In this document: piece by piece, positions 40,978-48,693 of the stretch
Position numbering within the stretch: the stretch's first letter is position 1
Layout of the letters: each line of letters starts with the position of its first letter
Source: Actinoplanes sp. DH11
GTDB taxonomy: Bacteria; Actinomycetota; Actinomycetes; Mycobacteriales; Micromonosporaceae
Length of the DNA stretch: 64,000 bases
Assembly: GCF_020873875.1 (NCBI RefSeq)
Contig: NZ_JAHWGU010000011.1
Span: forward strand, 186,001-250,000
Direction of reading: 5' to 3'
Notes under the pieces: generated by a model
Told to the model about the DNA's origin: nothing
The model's database searches: none
What the model saw: the letters and a program-made list of their open reading frames with translations, nothing else
Position numbers and translations under genes: made by a program

Positions 40978-42996
40978 GTGGCCCGGTTCCGGAATTTGAC
41001 CGCGGGCGTCCTGGTGCTCGGCCTGGTAGGTGGGCTGCCCGCGCCCGCCGCCCAAGCCGCGACCTGGACGCCCGCCAATGATCTGGAGGGTGCGTGCGTC
41101 ACCCTCCAGGCGCCGAACGGTTACGTCTTCAAGGACAGCGTGGGGTACGGATACACCGGCACCGCGGCGAAGGCCGAGAAGTTTCGGTTCGAGGCCACCC
41201 AGCTCGGCCGGTACGCGATCCGCGACTCCACCGGCGCCCCGATCTACCAGAGCGTGCTGGGCTGGATCTGGGCCGGCACCGAGTACGGCGAGCGGTCCGA
41301 CTGGACCGTCTCCGCGTCCGACGGCCGCTACCGGCTCGTCGCCACCGCCACCGGTCAGCAGGCGGGCGTCCACCTCGGCGGGTTCGGGGCCGGGAACGCC
41401 ACCTTCGCGTTCGCCCCGGCCTCCGGCTGCGCGGCCAACCCGGACATCGCGACAGGCGTCAGCGGCACCCCGGCACCCGGGGTGGACTCCGGCGGCAAGC
41501 TGGTGGGCTGGATCGACGCGCACTCGCACATCACCGCGGCGGAAGGGTTCGGGGGGTCGCTGCACTGCGGTGACGCGTACGCCCCGGGTGGTGTCACGGT
41601 GGCACTGAAGGGCTGTGCCTCGCACGGCACGCTCGGCTGGGGTGCCCTGCTCGAGGCGATCATCGCGGGCACCGACCCGATCAACTCGGCCGAGGACGGC
41701 TGGCCGACCTTCGGTGACTGGCCGCAGAACGACACGATGCTGCACGAGGCGTCGTACTTCCGCAGCCTGGAACGGGCCTGGAAGTCCGGTCAGCGGGTGC
41801 ACAACGCGCTGCTGGTGGCGAACCGGGTGATCTGCGAGCTGACGCCGCAGCACACCTCCTGCGACGAGATGGACCAGATCCGGGCACAGGCGACCTACCT
41901 GCGCAAGATGCAGGACTACGTGGACGCCCGCAGCGGTGGTCCGGGCAAGGGCTGGTTCCGGCTGGCGACCACGCCGGCGCAGGTCCGGCAGATCGCCGCG
42001 CAGGGCAAACTGGCCGTCACGATCGGCGTGGAGAACTCCGAACTCTTCGGATGCCGCGAGATCAAGGACGTGCCGCAGTGCACCACCGCGGACATCGACG
42101 CCGGGCTCGACGAGCTGGAAAGCCTCGGCGTGAGCGGGGTCTACCCGGTGCACAAGTTCGACAACGCGTTCGGCGGCACCCGGTTCGACGAAGGGGTCAC
42201 CGGCGCCGCAATCAATGTCGGTCAGTTCCTGTCCAGCGGGCACTGGTGGACCGCGACCAGCTGCACCGGCCCGTCCGACAACGAGCAGCCGCTGGTCAGC
42301 GACGACTTCGCGCGGCTGCTCCAGCTCGGCGTCGGCCTGCCCGCCGGTGCGGTGCTGCCCGTCTACCCCAGTGGGAAGATCTGCAACACCCGTGGCTTGA
42401 CGTCGCTGGGCTCGTACCTCGTCAACCAGATGATCGACCGCGGCATGATCATCCACATCGACCACATGGGTGTGAAGACCGCGCAGGCGGTCCTGGACAT
42501 CGCCCAGCAGGCCGGATACCCGGGCGTGACCTCGGTGCACACCTGGTCGGACCCGACGATCGTGAACCGGATCCTGGGCCTGGGCGGTTTCGTCGCCAGC
42601 TACGCCTTCGCCGCCACCGACGACGGCCAGGACACCCCGACCTTCCTCGACGAGTGGCGCGCGCACCAGGGACTCGCCAACGCCTCGAAGATCACCGGGT
42701 ACGGGGTCGGCACCGACGTGAACGGTCTCGGCCCGCAGGCCGCCCCGCGGCTCAACGCCGGATCCAGCCCGCTGACCTACCCGTTCACCGCCACCAACGG
42801 CACCACGGTCACCAAGCAGGTGTACGGCAGCCGCACGTTCGACCTCAACACCGACGGCGTCGCGCAGTACGGGCTCTACGCCGACTGGCTCACCGACCTG
42901 CTGAACCAGTCCGGAGCCGACGCCGCCAAGCTTCGCCGGCAGCTGCTCAGCGGCGCCGAGGCGTACACGGTGATGTGGGAAAGGGCTCGTGCGTGA
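40978..42996 (+). CDS. Secreted amidohydrolase of the membrane-dipeptidase (M19) superfamily
   Basis: The protein has 672 residues. GTG 40978 has AAAGGGGG upstream. The signal peptide ends at AQA-AT. Residues 30-150 form a small beta-rich domain (ACVTLQAPNGYVFKDSVG...), lectin/trefoil-like in look. The catalytic barrel begins at GWIDAHSHITAAEG (metal-binding H-x-H) and has GVENSELFG, GVYPVHKFDN, MIIHIDHMG, GVTSVHTW and GYGVGTDVNG, in the same order as the M19 metal and substrate motifs. The physiological substrate is unknown. The stop overlaps the MFS start (GTGA). Confidence 0.8.
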   Translation: MARFRNLTAGVLVLGLVGGLPAPAAQAATWTPANDLEGACVTLQAPNGYVFKDSVGYGYTGTAAKAEKFRFEATQLGRYAIRDSTGAPIYQSVLGWIWAGTEYGERSDWTVSASDGRYRLVATATGQQAGVHLGGFGAGNATFAFAPASGCAANPDIATGVSGTPAPGVDSGGKLVGWIDAHSHITAAEGFGGSLHCGDAYAPGGVTVALKGCASHGTLGWGALLEAIIAGTDPINSAEDGWPTFGDWPQNDTMLHEASYFRSLERAWKSGQRVHNALLVANRVICELTPQHTSCDEMDQIRAQATYLRKMQDYVDARSGGPGKGWFRLATTPAQVRQIAAQGKLAVTIGVENSELFGCREIKDVPQCTTADIDAGLDELESLGVSGVYPVHKFDNAFGGTRFDEGVTGAAINVGQFLSSGHWWTATSCTGPSDNEQPLVSDDFARLLQLGVGLPAGAVLPVYPSGKICNTRGLTSLGSYLVNQMIDRGMIIHIDHMGVKTAQAVLDIAQQAGYPGVTSVHTWSDPTIVNRILGLGGFVASYAFAATDDGQDTPTFLDEWRAHQGLANASKITGYGVGTDVNGLGPQAAPRLNAGSSPLTYPFTATNGTTVTKQVYGSRTFDLNTDGVAQYGLYADWLTDLLNQSGADAAKLRRQLLSGAEAYTVMWERARA

Positions 42997-44183
42997 CAGT
43001 TGTCGAAGCGCCGGTCCGCCGCCGCTGGATGACCGCCTATGGCCTGGCCATGGTCGGTGTGGCGGCGGGCTGGTTCGGCCCCATCCAGATCCTGCTCCCG
43101 GAGCAGGCGGCCCGGCTGGCCGGCGAGGAGGGCAAGGAGGCGCTGCTCGCCTTCGTGACCGCCTGGGGCGCAGCCGTGTCGATGGTGGCGAACCCGCTCT
43201 GGGGTGCGCTCTCCGACCGGATCGGGTCACGGCGCCGGCCGGTCTTCCTGGCCGGCGCCGCGGTCGGCATGGCCGGCCTGCTGGTGCTGGCCGGCGCGGA
43301 CACCCGGACGACGATGGTGCTGGGCTGGTGCCTGGTGCAGGCCGGCCTGAACGGGCCGCTGGCCGCGCTCGCCGCGATGATCGGCGACCGGGTGCCGGAG
43401 CGGCAGCGGGGCGCAGTCGGCTCGATCTTCGGCGTGGCCCAGATCGTCGGCGTCGTGCTCGGCACCGCCCTGGCCGTCGTGGTGGGTCAGGGTGCGCCCG
43501 GTTACGTCGCGGTCGCGATCGCGGTGCCCGCCCTGGGTGCGGCCCTGCTGATCCTGCACCGGGACGGCCCGGTCGCCGCGACCGTCCGGGAACGGACCGA
43601 CTGGGCGGTTCTGCTGCGTCCGGGCGGGCAGTTCGCCTGGGCCTGGCTGATCCGCTTCCTGCTGAACCTCAGCAACGCGCTGGTCCTGGTCTACCTCTTC
43701 TACTACCTGTCGGACTCCGTCGGCGTCGCCGACCCGGCGCTCTGGGTGCTGATCCTGACCGTGGTCAACGTGCTCTTCGCCGGCCTCGCCGGTGGGTTCG
43801 GCGGCGTGCTCTCGGACCGGTGGGCGCGCCGCCGGGCGTTCGTGGCCGTCGCCGCCGTGGTGATGGCGGCCGGCACCACGCTGATGGCGCTCGTGCCGGT
43901 GACGGCCGTCGTGGTCGTCGCCGCGGCGCTGGTCGGGCTGGGCTGGGGCGCCTACATCGCGGTCGACATGGCGGTGATCACGCACGTGCTGCCGGACGCC
44001 GGCACCCGCGCCACGATGCTCGGCGTCGCCAACATCGCCGGCACCCTGCCCCAGCTGCTCGCGCCGGTGCTCGCCGCGCCGATCGTCACCGGGCTCGGCG
44101 GCTATCCCGCGCTCTACCTGCTCACCGGTGGTGCCGCGCTGCTCGCGCTGGCGGCGCTGCCCCGCCTGCACGCACTCCGATAG
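42993..44183 (+). CDS. MFS transporter
   Basis: The protein has 396 residues and 12 helices; GTG 42993 overlaps the upstream stop. The motif GALSDRIGSRRRPVF (loop 2-3) and a second copy GVLSDRWARRRAF in the C-terminal half are intact. The pattern WFGPIQILLPEQAA resembles sugar/cation-symporter-like MFS members. Lying between a secreted hydrolase and a GH1 glucosidase, it may import a glycoside (inference). Confidence 0.88.
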   Translation: MTVVEAPVRRRWMTAYGLAMVGVAAGWFGPIQILLPEQAARLAGEEGKEALLAFVTAWGAAVSMVANPLWGALSDRIGSRRRPVFLAGAAVGMAGLLVLAGADTRTTMVLGWCLVQAGLNGPLAALAAMIGDRVPERQRGAVGSIFGVAQIVGVVLGTALAVVVGQGAPGYVAVAIAVPALGAALLILHRDGPVAATVRERTDWAVLLRPGGQFAWAWLIRFLLNLSNALVLVYLFYYLSDSVGVADPALWVLILTVVNVLFAGLAGGFGGVLSDRWARRRAFVAVAAVVMAAGTTLMALVPVTAVVVVAAALVGLGWGAYIAVDMAVITHVLPDAGTRATMLGVANIAGTLPQLLAPVLAAPIVTGLGGYPALYLLTGGAALLALAALPRLHALR

Positions 44184-44194
44184 GAAGGGTCGTC

Positions 44195-45538
44195 TTGTAT
44201 CCCCAGCTCCCACCAGGTTTCCGGTTCGGCATGTCGACCTCGTCCCACCAGATCGAGGGCACCGCAGGGCTGTGCCCCAGCATCTGGGACACCTTCGCCG
44301 CCCGGCCCGGCACCATCCGGCACGGCGAGGACGCCCGGGTCGCGATCGACCACGTCCACCGGTACGCCGAGGACGTCGCGCACATCGCGGCGGCCGGGAC
44401 GCACGACTACCGGTTCTCGTTCTCCTGGCCGAGGGTGCTCTCCGGCGGCATCGACTTCTACGACCGGCTCGTCGACAGCCTGCTCGCGGCCGGGGTGCGG
44501 CCGGTGCCCACGCTCTACCACTGGGATCTGCCGCAGAGCCTGGAGGACACCGGGGGCTGGCTGAACCGGGACACCGCCCACCGGCTGGCCGACCACGCCG
44601 GCACGCTCGTCACACGACTCGGCGACCGGGTCCGGGACTGGATCACCATGAACGAGATGAACGTGCACACGCTGTACGGCTACGCGCTCACCGACCACGC
44701 CCCCGCCCGCGGCCTCGGCCTGGGCGCGCTGCCCGCGGCACACCACCAGCTGCTCGCACACGGGCTGGCCGTGCAGGTGCTCCGGGAGCACGGCGCGGCG
44801 ACGGTCGGCGTGGCGAGCCAGCACTTCCCGGTCATGCCGGCGAGCGACGACCCGGCGGACGTGGCGGCCGCCGGTCTCTTCGAGGACCTGACGAACTGGA
44901 CCTTCTCCGATCCGATCCTGCGGGGGGCGTACCCGAACGAAATGATCGTGGCCGGGATCGGCACCGGCGGCGCGCAACTGGACCGCGACCTGGAACTGAT
45001 CCGGGCGCGCCTCGACTTCTACGGGGTCAACTACTACGAGCCGACGATGATCGAGGCGCCGCGGGAGGGCAAGGACTACGCGGGCGTGCTCGAGGTCGAC
45101 ATCCCGGAAGGGATGCCGTTCTCGCCGGTGCCGGTGAAGAGCGACGAACGCACCGACTTCGGCTGGGCCGTCGTGCCGTCCGGGCTCACCGAGATCCTGG
45201 TGACGCTGCGCGACAGGTACCCGGACCTGCCACCGGTGATCGTCACGGAGAACGGCGCGTCGTTCCACGACGCGCCGCCCGGGCCGGACGGCCGGGTCCA
45301 TGACGACCGGCGCATCTCCTACCTGGACGCCCACTTGCGCGCGGTTTCCGACGCCATCAAGGCGGGGGTACGGGTGGACGGCTACTACGTCTGGTCGGCG
45401 CTGGACAACTTCGAGTGGGCGGCCGGCTATGACGAGCGGTTCGGGCTGGTGCACGTCGACCGGGAGACGCTGAACCGCACTCGCAAGGACTCCTGGTACT
45501 GGTTCCGCGACCTGATCGCGGCCCAGCCCCACCGCTGA
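44195..45538 (+). CDS. GH1 family beta-glucosidase-type enzyme
   Basis: The protein has 447 residues from TTG 44195 behind AGGAAGGG, 11 bases after the MFS stop. The fold is GH1: FRFGMSTSSHQIEG, the acid/base E154 in TMNEMN (usual T-x-N-E-P, here Met replaces Pro), and the nucleophile E352 in VTENGAS. VWSALDNFEWAAGYDERFGLVHVD is the usual C-terminal signature. There is no signal peptide, so it acts inside the cell on imported beta-glycosides. It is the last gene of the operon. Confidence 0.93.
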   Translation: MYPQLPPGFRFGMSTSSHQIEGTAGLCPSIWDTFAARPGTIRHGEDARVAIDHVHRYAEDVAHIAAAGTHDYRFSFSWPRVLSGGIDFYDRLVDSLLAAGVRPVPTLYHWDLPQSLEDTGGWLNRDTAHRLADHAGTLVTRLGDRVRDWITMNEMNVHTLYGYALTDHAPARGLGLGALPAAHHQLLAHGLAVQVLREHGAATVGVASQHFPVMPASDDPADVAAAGLFEDLTNWTFSDPILRGAYPNEMIVAGIGTGGAQLDRDLELIRARLDFYGVNYYEPTMIEAPREGKDYAGVLEVDIPEGMPFSPVPVKSDERTDFGWAVVPSGLTEILVTLRDRYPDLPPVIVTENGASFHDAPPGPDGRVHDDRRISYLDAHLRAVSDAIKAGVRVDGYYVWSALDNFEWAAGYDERFGLVHVDRETLNRTRKDSWYWFRDLIAAQPHR

Positions 45539-45665
45539 CCCAGGCGTTCCGGCCCGCCGGTCTTGGCCCGCCAATCTTGCTCGCCGGTCTCGGTCCGCCG
45601 GTCTTGTCCTGGGCGTCGGCTGGTCTTGCCCGGGTGCGCTGGCCGGCCTCGCCCCGAGGTATGGG

Positions 45666-45773
45666 CGCTGCGGTGGGCCCGCGTGGCGTTGTTGATCTGC
45701 TAGCGCTACGAAATCGCGGTTTCAGGTCCATGATCACAGCGATTTCGTAGCGCTAGCAGATCAACATCCCGGC
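45666..45773 (+). repeat. Palindromic 108-bp element, copy A
   Basis: The inner part is a perfect inverted repeat of 27-base arms (45691-45717 with 45739-45765; core CTAGCGCTACGAAATCG) and a 21-base loop. The same 108 bases occur in reverse orientation at 56650-56757 with about four differences. The left flank GCTGCGGTGGGCCCGCGTG belongs to the repeated unit. Confidence 0.95.
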
Positions 45774-45815
45774 GCAGGCGGCGCGTCCGGCGTCACCGGG
45801 CCAGAATGGGGCCGC

Positions 45816-45954
45816 GGGGGGGGTGTCGGCTGGGCGGTGATCCCGGGTGCGGCGGCGGGCGCGGGGGGGGTGTCGGCTGGGCGGTGATCCCGGGTGCGGC
45901 GGCGGGCGCGGGGGGGGGTGTCGGCTGGGCGGTGATCCCGGGTGCGGCGGCGGC
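45816..45954 (+). repeat. G-rich tandem repeat, 3 x about 47 bp
   Basis: Three units share TGTCGGCTGGGCGGTGATCC at 45824, 45871 and 45919 (period 47-48), each preceded by a run of 8 or 9 G. The plus strand has many G-runs and could fold into quadruplexes. It lies just beyond the tetR stop. Confidence 0.9.
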
Positions 45955-45971
45955 CGCCGGGCGGCGCCGGG

Positions 45972-46568
45972 TCAGCGGCGGAGCTGGTCGACGAACTGGG
46001 TGGCGAGGCGGGTCAGGCGCTCGGCCCGGCCCTCCTCGGCCCATCCGTCGACCAGGCTGAGCAGCGTGCTGCCCTCGACCAGGATGATGAAGTCGTCGAT
46101 CACCGCGTCGTCGTCCACCCCGGCGCGCAGCTCGCCCAGTTCCCGCGCCTCACGCAGGCAGACGCCGAGGTGCACCCGGATCTCCTGATGCGAGCTTCGA
46201 CGCGACGCGGCGAGCCCGGGATGGGACAGCGCGGCCCCGGCGAACGCGACGTTGACGTGCGCGTCGGCGGCCCGTTCGGCATCGAGCGGCAGCACCGCCT
46301 CCAGCGCGGCACGCAGGCCGTCCAGCCCGAACAGGTCGCCGCCGATCCGGAAGGCGCGCTCGACGATCCGGTCGTAGACCGCCTTCTGTGCGGCCACCAG
46401 GATGTCGTCCTTGCCGCCCAGGAAGTGCGCGAGCACGCTCAGCGAACACCCGGCCTCGTCCGCGATGGCCCGGGTGGTGGTGCCCTCCACGCCGCGGGCG
46501 CGAACCACCCGCCACGCCGCCGTCAGCAGCTCGGCCCGTCTCAGATCGCGGTCGACCAGCCTCGGCAC
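45972..46568 (-). CDS. TetR-family regulator
   Basis: The protein has 198 residues from GTG 46568. The HTH (about 10-55) reads LLTAAWRVVRARGVEGTTTRAIADEAGCSLSVLAHFLGGKDDIL. The C-terminal domain has DDFIILVEGSTLLSLVDGW, like TetR_C_6-type proteins. It lies downstream of an MFS gene on the same strand, separated by tandem repeats, so it is a candidate regulator of that transporter. Confidence 0.9.
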   Translation of the reverse strand: MPRLVDRDLRRAELLTAAWRVVRARGVEGTTTRAIADEAGCSLSVLAHFLGGKDDILVAAQKAVYDRIVERAFRIGGDLFGLDGLRAALEAVLPLDAERAADAHVNVAFAGAALSHPGLAASRRSSHQEIRVHLGVCLREARELGELRAGVDDDAVIDDFIILVEGSTLLSLVDGWAEEGRAERLTRLATQFVDQLRR

Positions 46569-46586
46569 GCGGCAAGCTTAGCCAGC

Positions 46587-46766
46587 GGCCCTGACAGAAG
46601 CCTCCGTGCCGGCTCAGCCGGCGGCCCTGACAGAAGGCTCCGTGCCGGCTCAGCCGGCGGCCCTGACAGAAGGCTCCGTGCCGGCTCAGCCGGCGGCCCT
46701 GACAGAAGGCTCGGTGCCGGCTCAGCCGGCGGCCTTGAGGGCCGGCTCTGTGCCGGCGAGGTGTCG
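46587..46766. repeat. 36-bp tandem repeats copied from the MFS gene 3' end
   Basis: Units start at 46587, 46623, 46659, 46695 and 46731 with exact 36-base spacing. The last (46731-46766) is the coding 3' end of the MFS gene (LAGTEPALKAAG); the stop and the four copies beyond it read AGTEPSVRAAG plus TGA in the same frame. So the array is an amplified gene end of 12-codon units, each with its own stop. Confidence 0.92.
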
Positions 46767-47918
46767 CAGGCGGCGGGCCAGTGGCAGCGTCAGGAGCACC
46801 ACGACCACCGGGATCAGGAAGGCGACCCGCAGGCCGACCGGTTCGGAGAGCGCGCCCAGCAGCACCGCGCCGAGCAGGGCGCCGCCGTAGTTGAACAGGT
46901 TCACCTTGGCGATCACCTCGTCGCTGTTCGCTGCCGCGGCCTCGCCGGCCGCGCTGAACGCCAGCGGGACCAGCACGCCGACGCCGATCCCGGCGATCGC
47001 GAAGCCGGCCACCGCGGCGCCGACCGACGGCAGCGCCGCCACCAGGCCGCAGCCGGTCGCGCAGACCGTCAGGCAGCCGAGAACGACAGGCAGGCGGCCG
47101 GCCCGGGGCATCACGTGGTCGGCGACGAGCCGACTGACCAGCACGGCTGCCTGGTAGGCGGCGTAGCCCAGCGGCGCCACCGAGGCTGCCGCGTCCAGCG
47201 AGTCCTGGAGGTAGACGGTGCTCCAGGTGCTGATCGCCGAGTCCACCAGGAACGCCGTGAAGATCAACATGCCGCAGACCAGGACGATCGGGCGGATCGC
47301 GCGGCCGCCACCGCCGTCCGGCGCCGCACTCGACCGCAGTGTCCGGCCGGGCTCGAACAGGCGCCAGCCGACCACCGCGACCACCGCGGCGAAGACGGCT
47401 GCCACCCCGACCGCGAGCTCGGCGCCCGCGCCGCTCTCCAGCACACCCGACATCAGCAGGGCCGCGGCGATCGCGGCAGCCGTGTACGCCGCGAAGAGCC
47501 GGCTCATCACACTGCGGCCCAGCCGGGCCTGCACCAGGACGCCCTGCATGCTCAGCGACGCGTCCACCGCGCCGAGGCCGACGCCGTAGGCGAGCAGGAT
47601 CGTGGCGAACACCGCGTTCGGCGAGGCGACGGTCGCGCCGGCCAGACCGGCGGCGACGAGCATCAGGCCGGAGGCGAGAGCGAACCGGCTGCCCCAGCGA
47701 GCGGCGACCCGGTCGGCCAGCATCGAGCCACCGGCCGCGGCCACGCAGACCAGCAGCAGGATCGCCGAGACGAACGTGTCGTCGATGCCCTGCCGGTCCT
47801 TGAAGGCGGGGAGCGCGGTCACCACCGCCGCGTAGCCGAGACCCTGCGCCGCATAGCCCGCGCCGATCAGCCGGGCCCGCGCGGCGGCCGACATCGGGGT
47901 GCCGCTCACGTCGTCCAT
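46722..47918 (-). CDS. MFS transporter
   Basis: The protein has 398 residues and 12 helices. Start ATG 47918 with AGCGAGG upstream. LADRVAARWGSRFALASG is the loop 2-3 motif. The N-terminal ARARLIGAGYAAQGLGYAAVVTALPAFKDRQG fits the multidrug/sugar MFS_1 group. The C-terminal codons are part of a 36-bp repeat array that continues downstream. The partner regulator is probably the TetR gene 154 bases further on. Confidence 0.88.
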   Translation of the reverse strand: MDDVSGTPMSAAARARLIGAGYAAQGLGYAAVVTALPAFKDRQGIDDTFVSAILLLVCVAAAGGSMLADRVAARWGSRFALASGLMLVAAGLAGATVASPNAVFATILLAYGVGLGAVDASLSMQGVLVQARLGRSVMSRLFAAYTAAAIAAALLMSGVLESGAGAELAVGVAAVFAAVVAVVGWRLFEPGRTLRSSAAPDGGGGRAIRPIVLVCGMLIFTAFLVDSAISTWSTVYLQDSLDAAASVAPLGYAAYQAAVLVSRLVADHVMPRAGRLPVVLGCLTVCATGCGLVAALPSVGAAVAGFAIAGIGVGVLVPLAFSAAGEAAAANSDEVIAKVNLFNYGGALLGAVLLGALSEPVGLRVAFLIPVVVVLLTLPLARRLRHLAGTEPALKAAG

Positions 47919-48060
47919 CGGGCCTCGCTTCTCCGGCGCAGCGGCGATTCACGTGCTGTTCAGCGCAGCATGCCGGTCCCGTCGATGAACGGCAATGACT
48001 TCGAGGTAAACGAATGAATCGAGGTTCAGCAGCGTGCGGGACGGGCGAAGGCGCCGTGAT

Positions 48061-48693
48061 TCAGGGCAGCGTGCCCAGCGCCCGGGCGGCGGTGGTCAGC
48101 GCGGCGAAGGCCTCGGCCATCCGCCAGGCCGCCCGGTCGCGCGGTCCGACCGGGTTGGAGATCGTGCGGAGCTCGGCGAACGGGATGCCGGCGTCGGTGG
48201 CTGCGGTCGCCACGCCGTACCCCTCCATCGCCTCCGCCACCGCCGCCGGGAAGCGGGCCGCCAGCCCGGCCGCGGTCGTCGCCGTGCCGGTGACGGTGCT
48301 CAGCGTCAGCACGTCACCGGTCACCGCTGCGGGCAGGGCCGTGCGCAACGCCGCGAGCAGGGCCGGGTCGCACTCCACGATGTTGCGGCCGAAGCCGAGT
48401 TCGGTGACCGGCAGGAAGCCGTCCGGGGTCTCGGCGCCCAGGTCGGCTGCGATGCTGCGGGTGCCGAGCACGATGCCGCCCACCGGGGCGCGGCCCGGGA
48501 ATCCACCGGCGATCCCGGCGCTGAGCACGGCACGGTAGTCGCCGCCGGCGAGCAGCCGCGCGGTGCCGGCGGCAGCGGCTGCCGGGCCGACGCCGACGGC
48601 CTCGACCGCGACCGACTGCGGGTCGAGAGCTGGGCGGATCGCCTCCGCCTCGGCGGGCACCGCGGTCACGACCAGGATTTTGTACGCGCTCAC
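48061..48693 (-). CDS. mqnB: Futalosine hydrolase
   Basis: The protein has 210 residues from GTG 48693. It has a nucleoside phosphorylase/MTA-nucleosidase fold with ILVVTAVPAEAEAI at the start, SAGIAGGFPG, DLGAETPDGFLPV and MEGYGVATAATDAGIPFAELRTISNPVGPRDRAAW, the last being the MqnB signature. It removes hypoxanthine from futalosine in menaquinone synthesis. Its GTG overlaps the stop of the upstream MFS gene (GTGA at 48690-48693). Confidence 0.93.
   Translation of the reverse strand: MSAYKILVVTAVPAEAEAIRPALDPQSVAVEAVGVGPAAAAAGTARLLAGGDYRAVLSAGIAGGFPGRAPVGGIVLGTRSIAADLGAETPDGFLPVTELGFGRNIVECDPALLAALRTALPAAVTGDVLTLSTVTGTATTAAGLAARFPAAVAEAMEGYGVATAATDAGIPFAELRTISNPVGPRDRAAWRMAEAFAALTTAARALGTLP

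Larger units (their letters stand above)
45539..45971. other. 433-bp repeat-rich gap
   Basis: After the GH1 stop come degenerate GCCGGTCTTG-type repeats (about 45545-45625), then the 108-bp palindromic element (45666-45773), then the G-rich 47-bp repeats (45816-45954) up to the tetR stop. No gene is visible. Confidence 0.8.
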
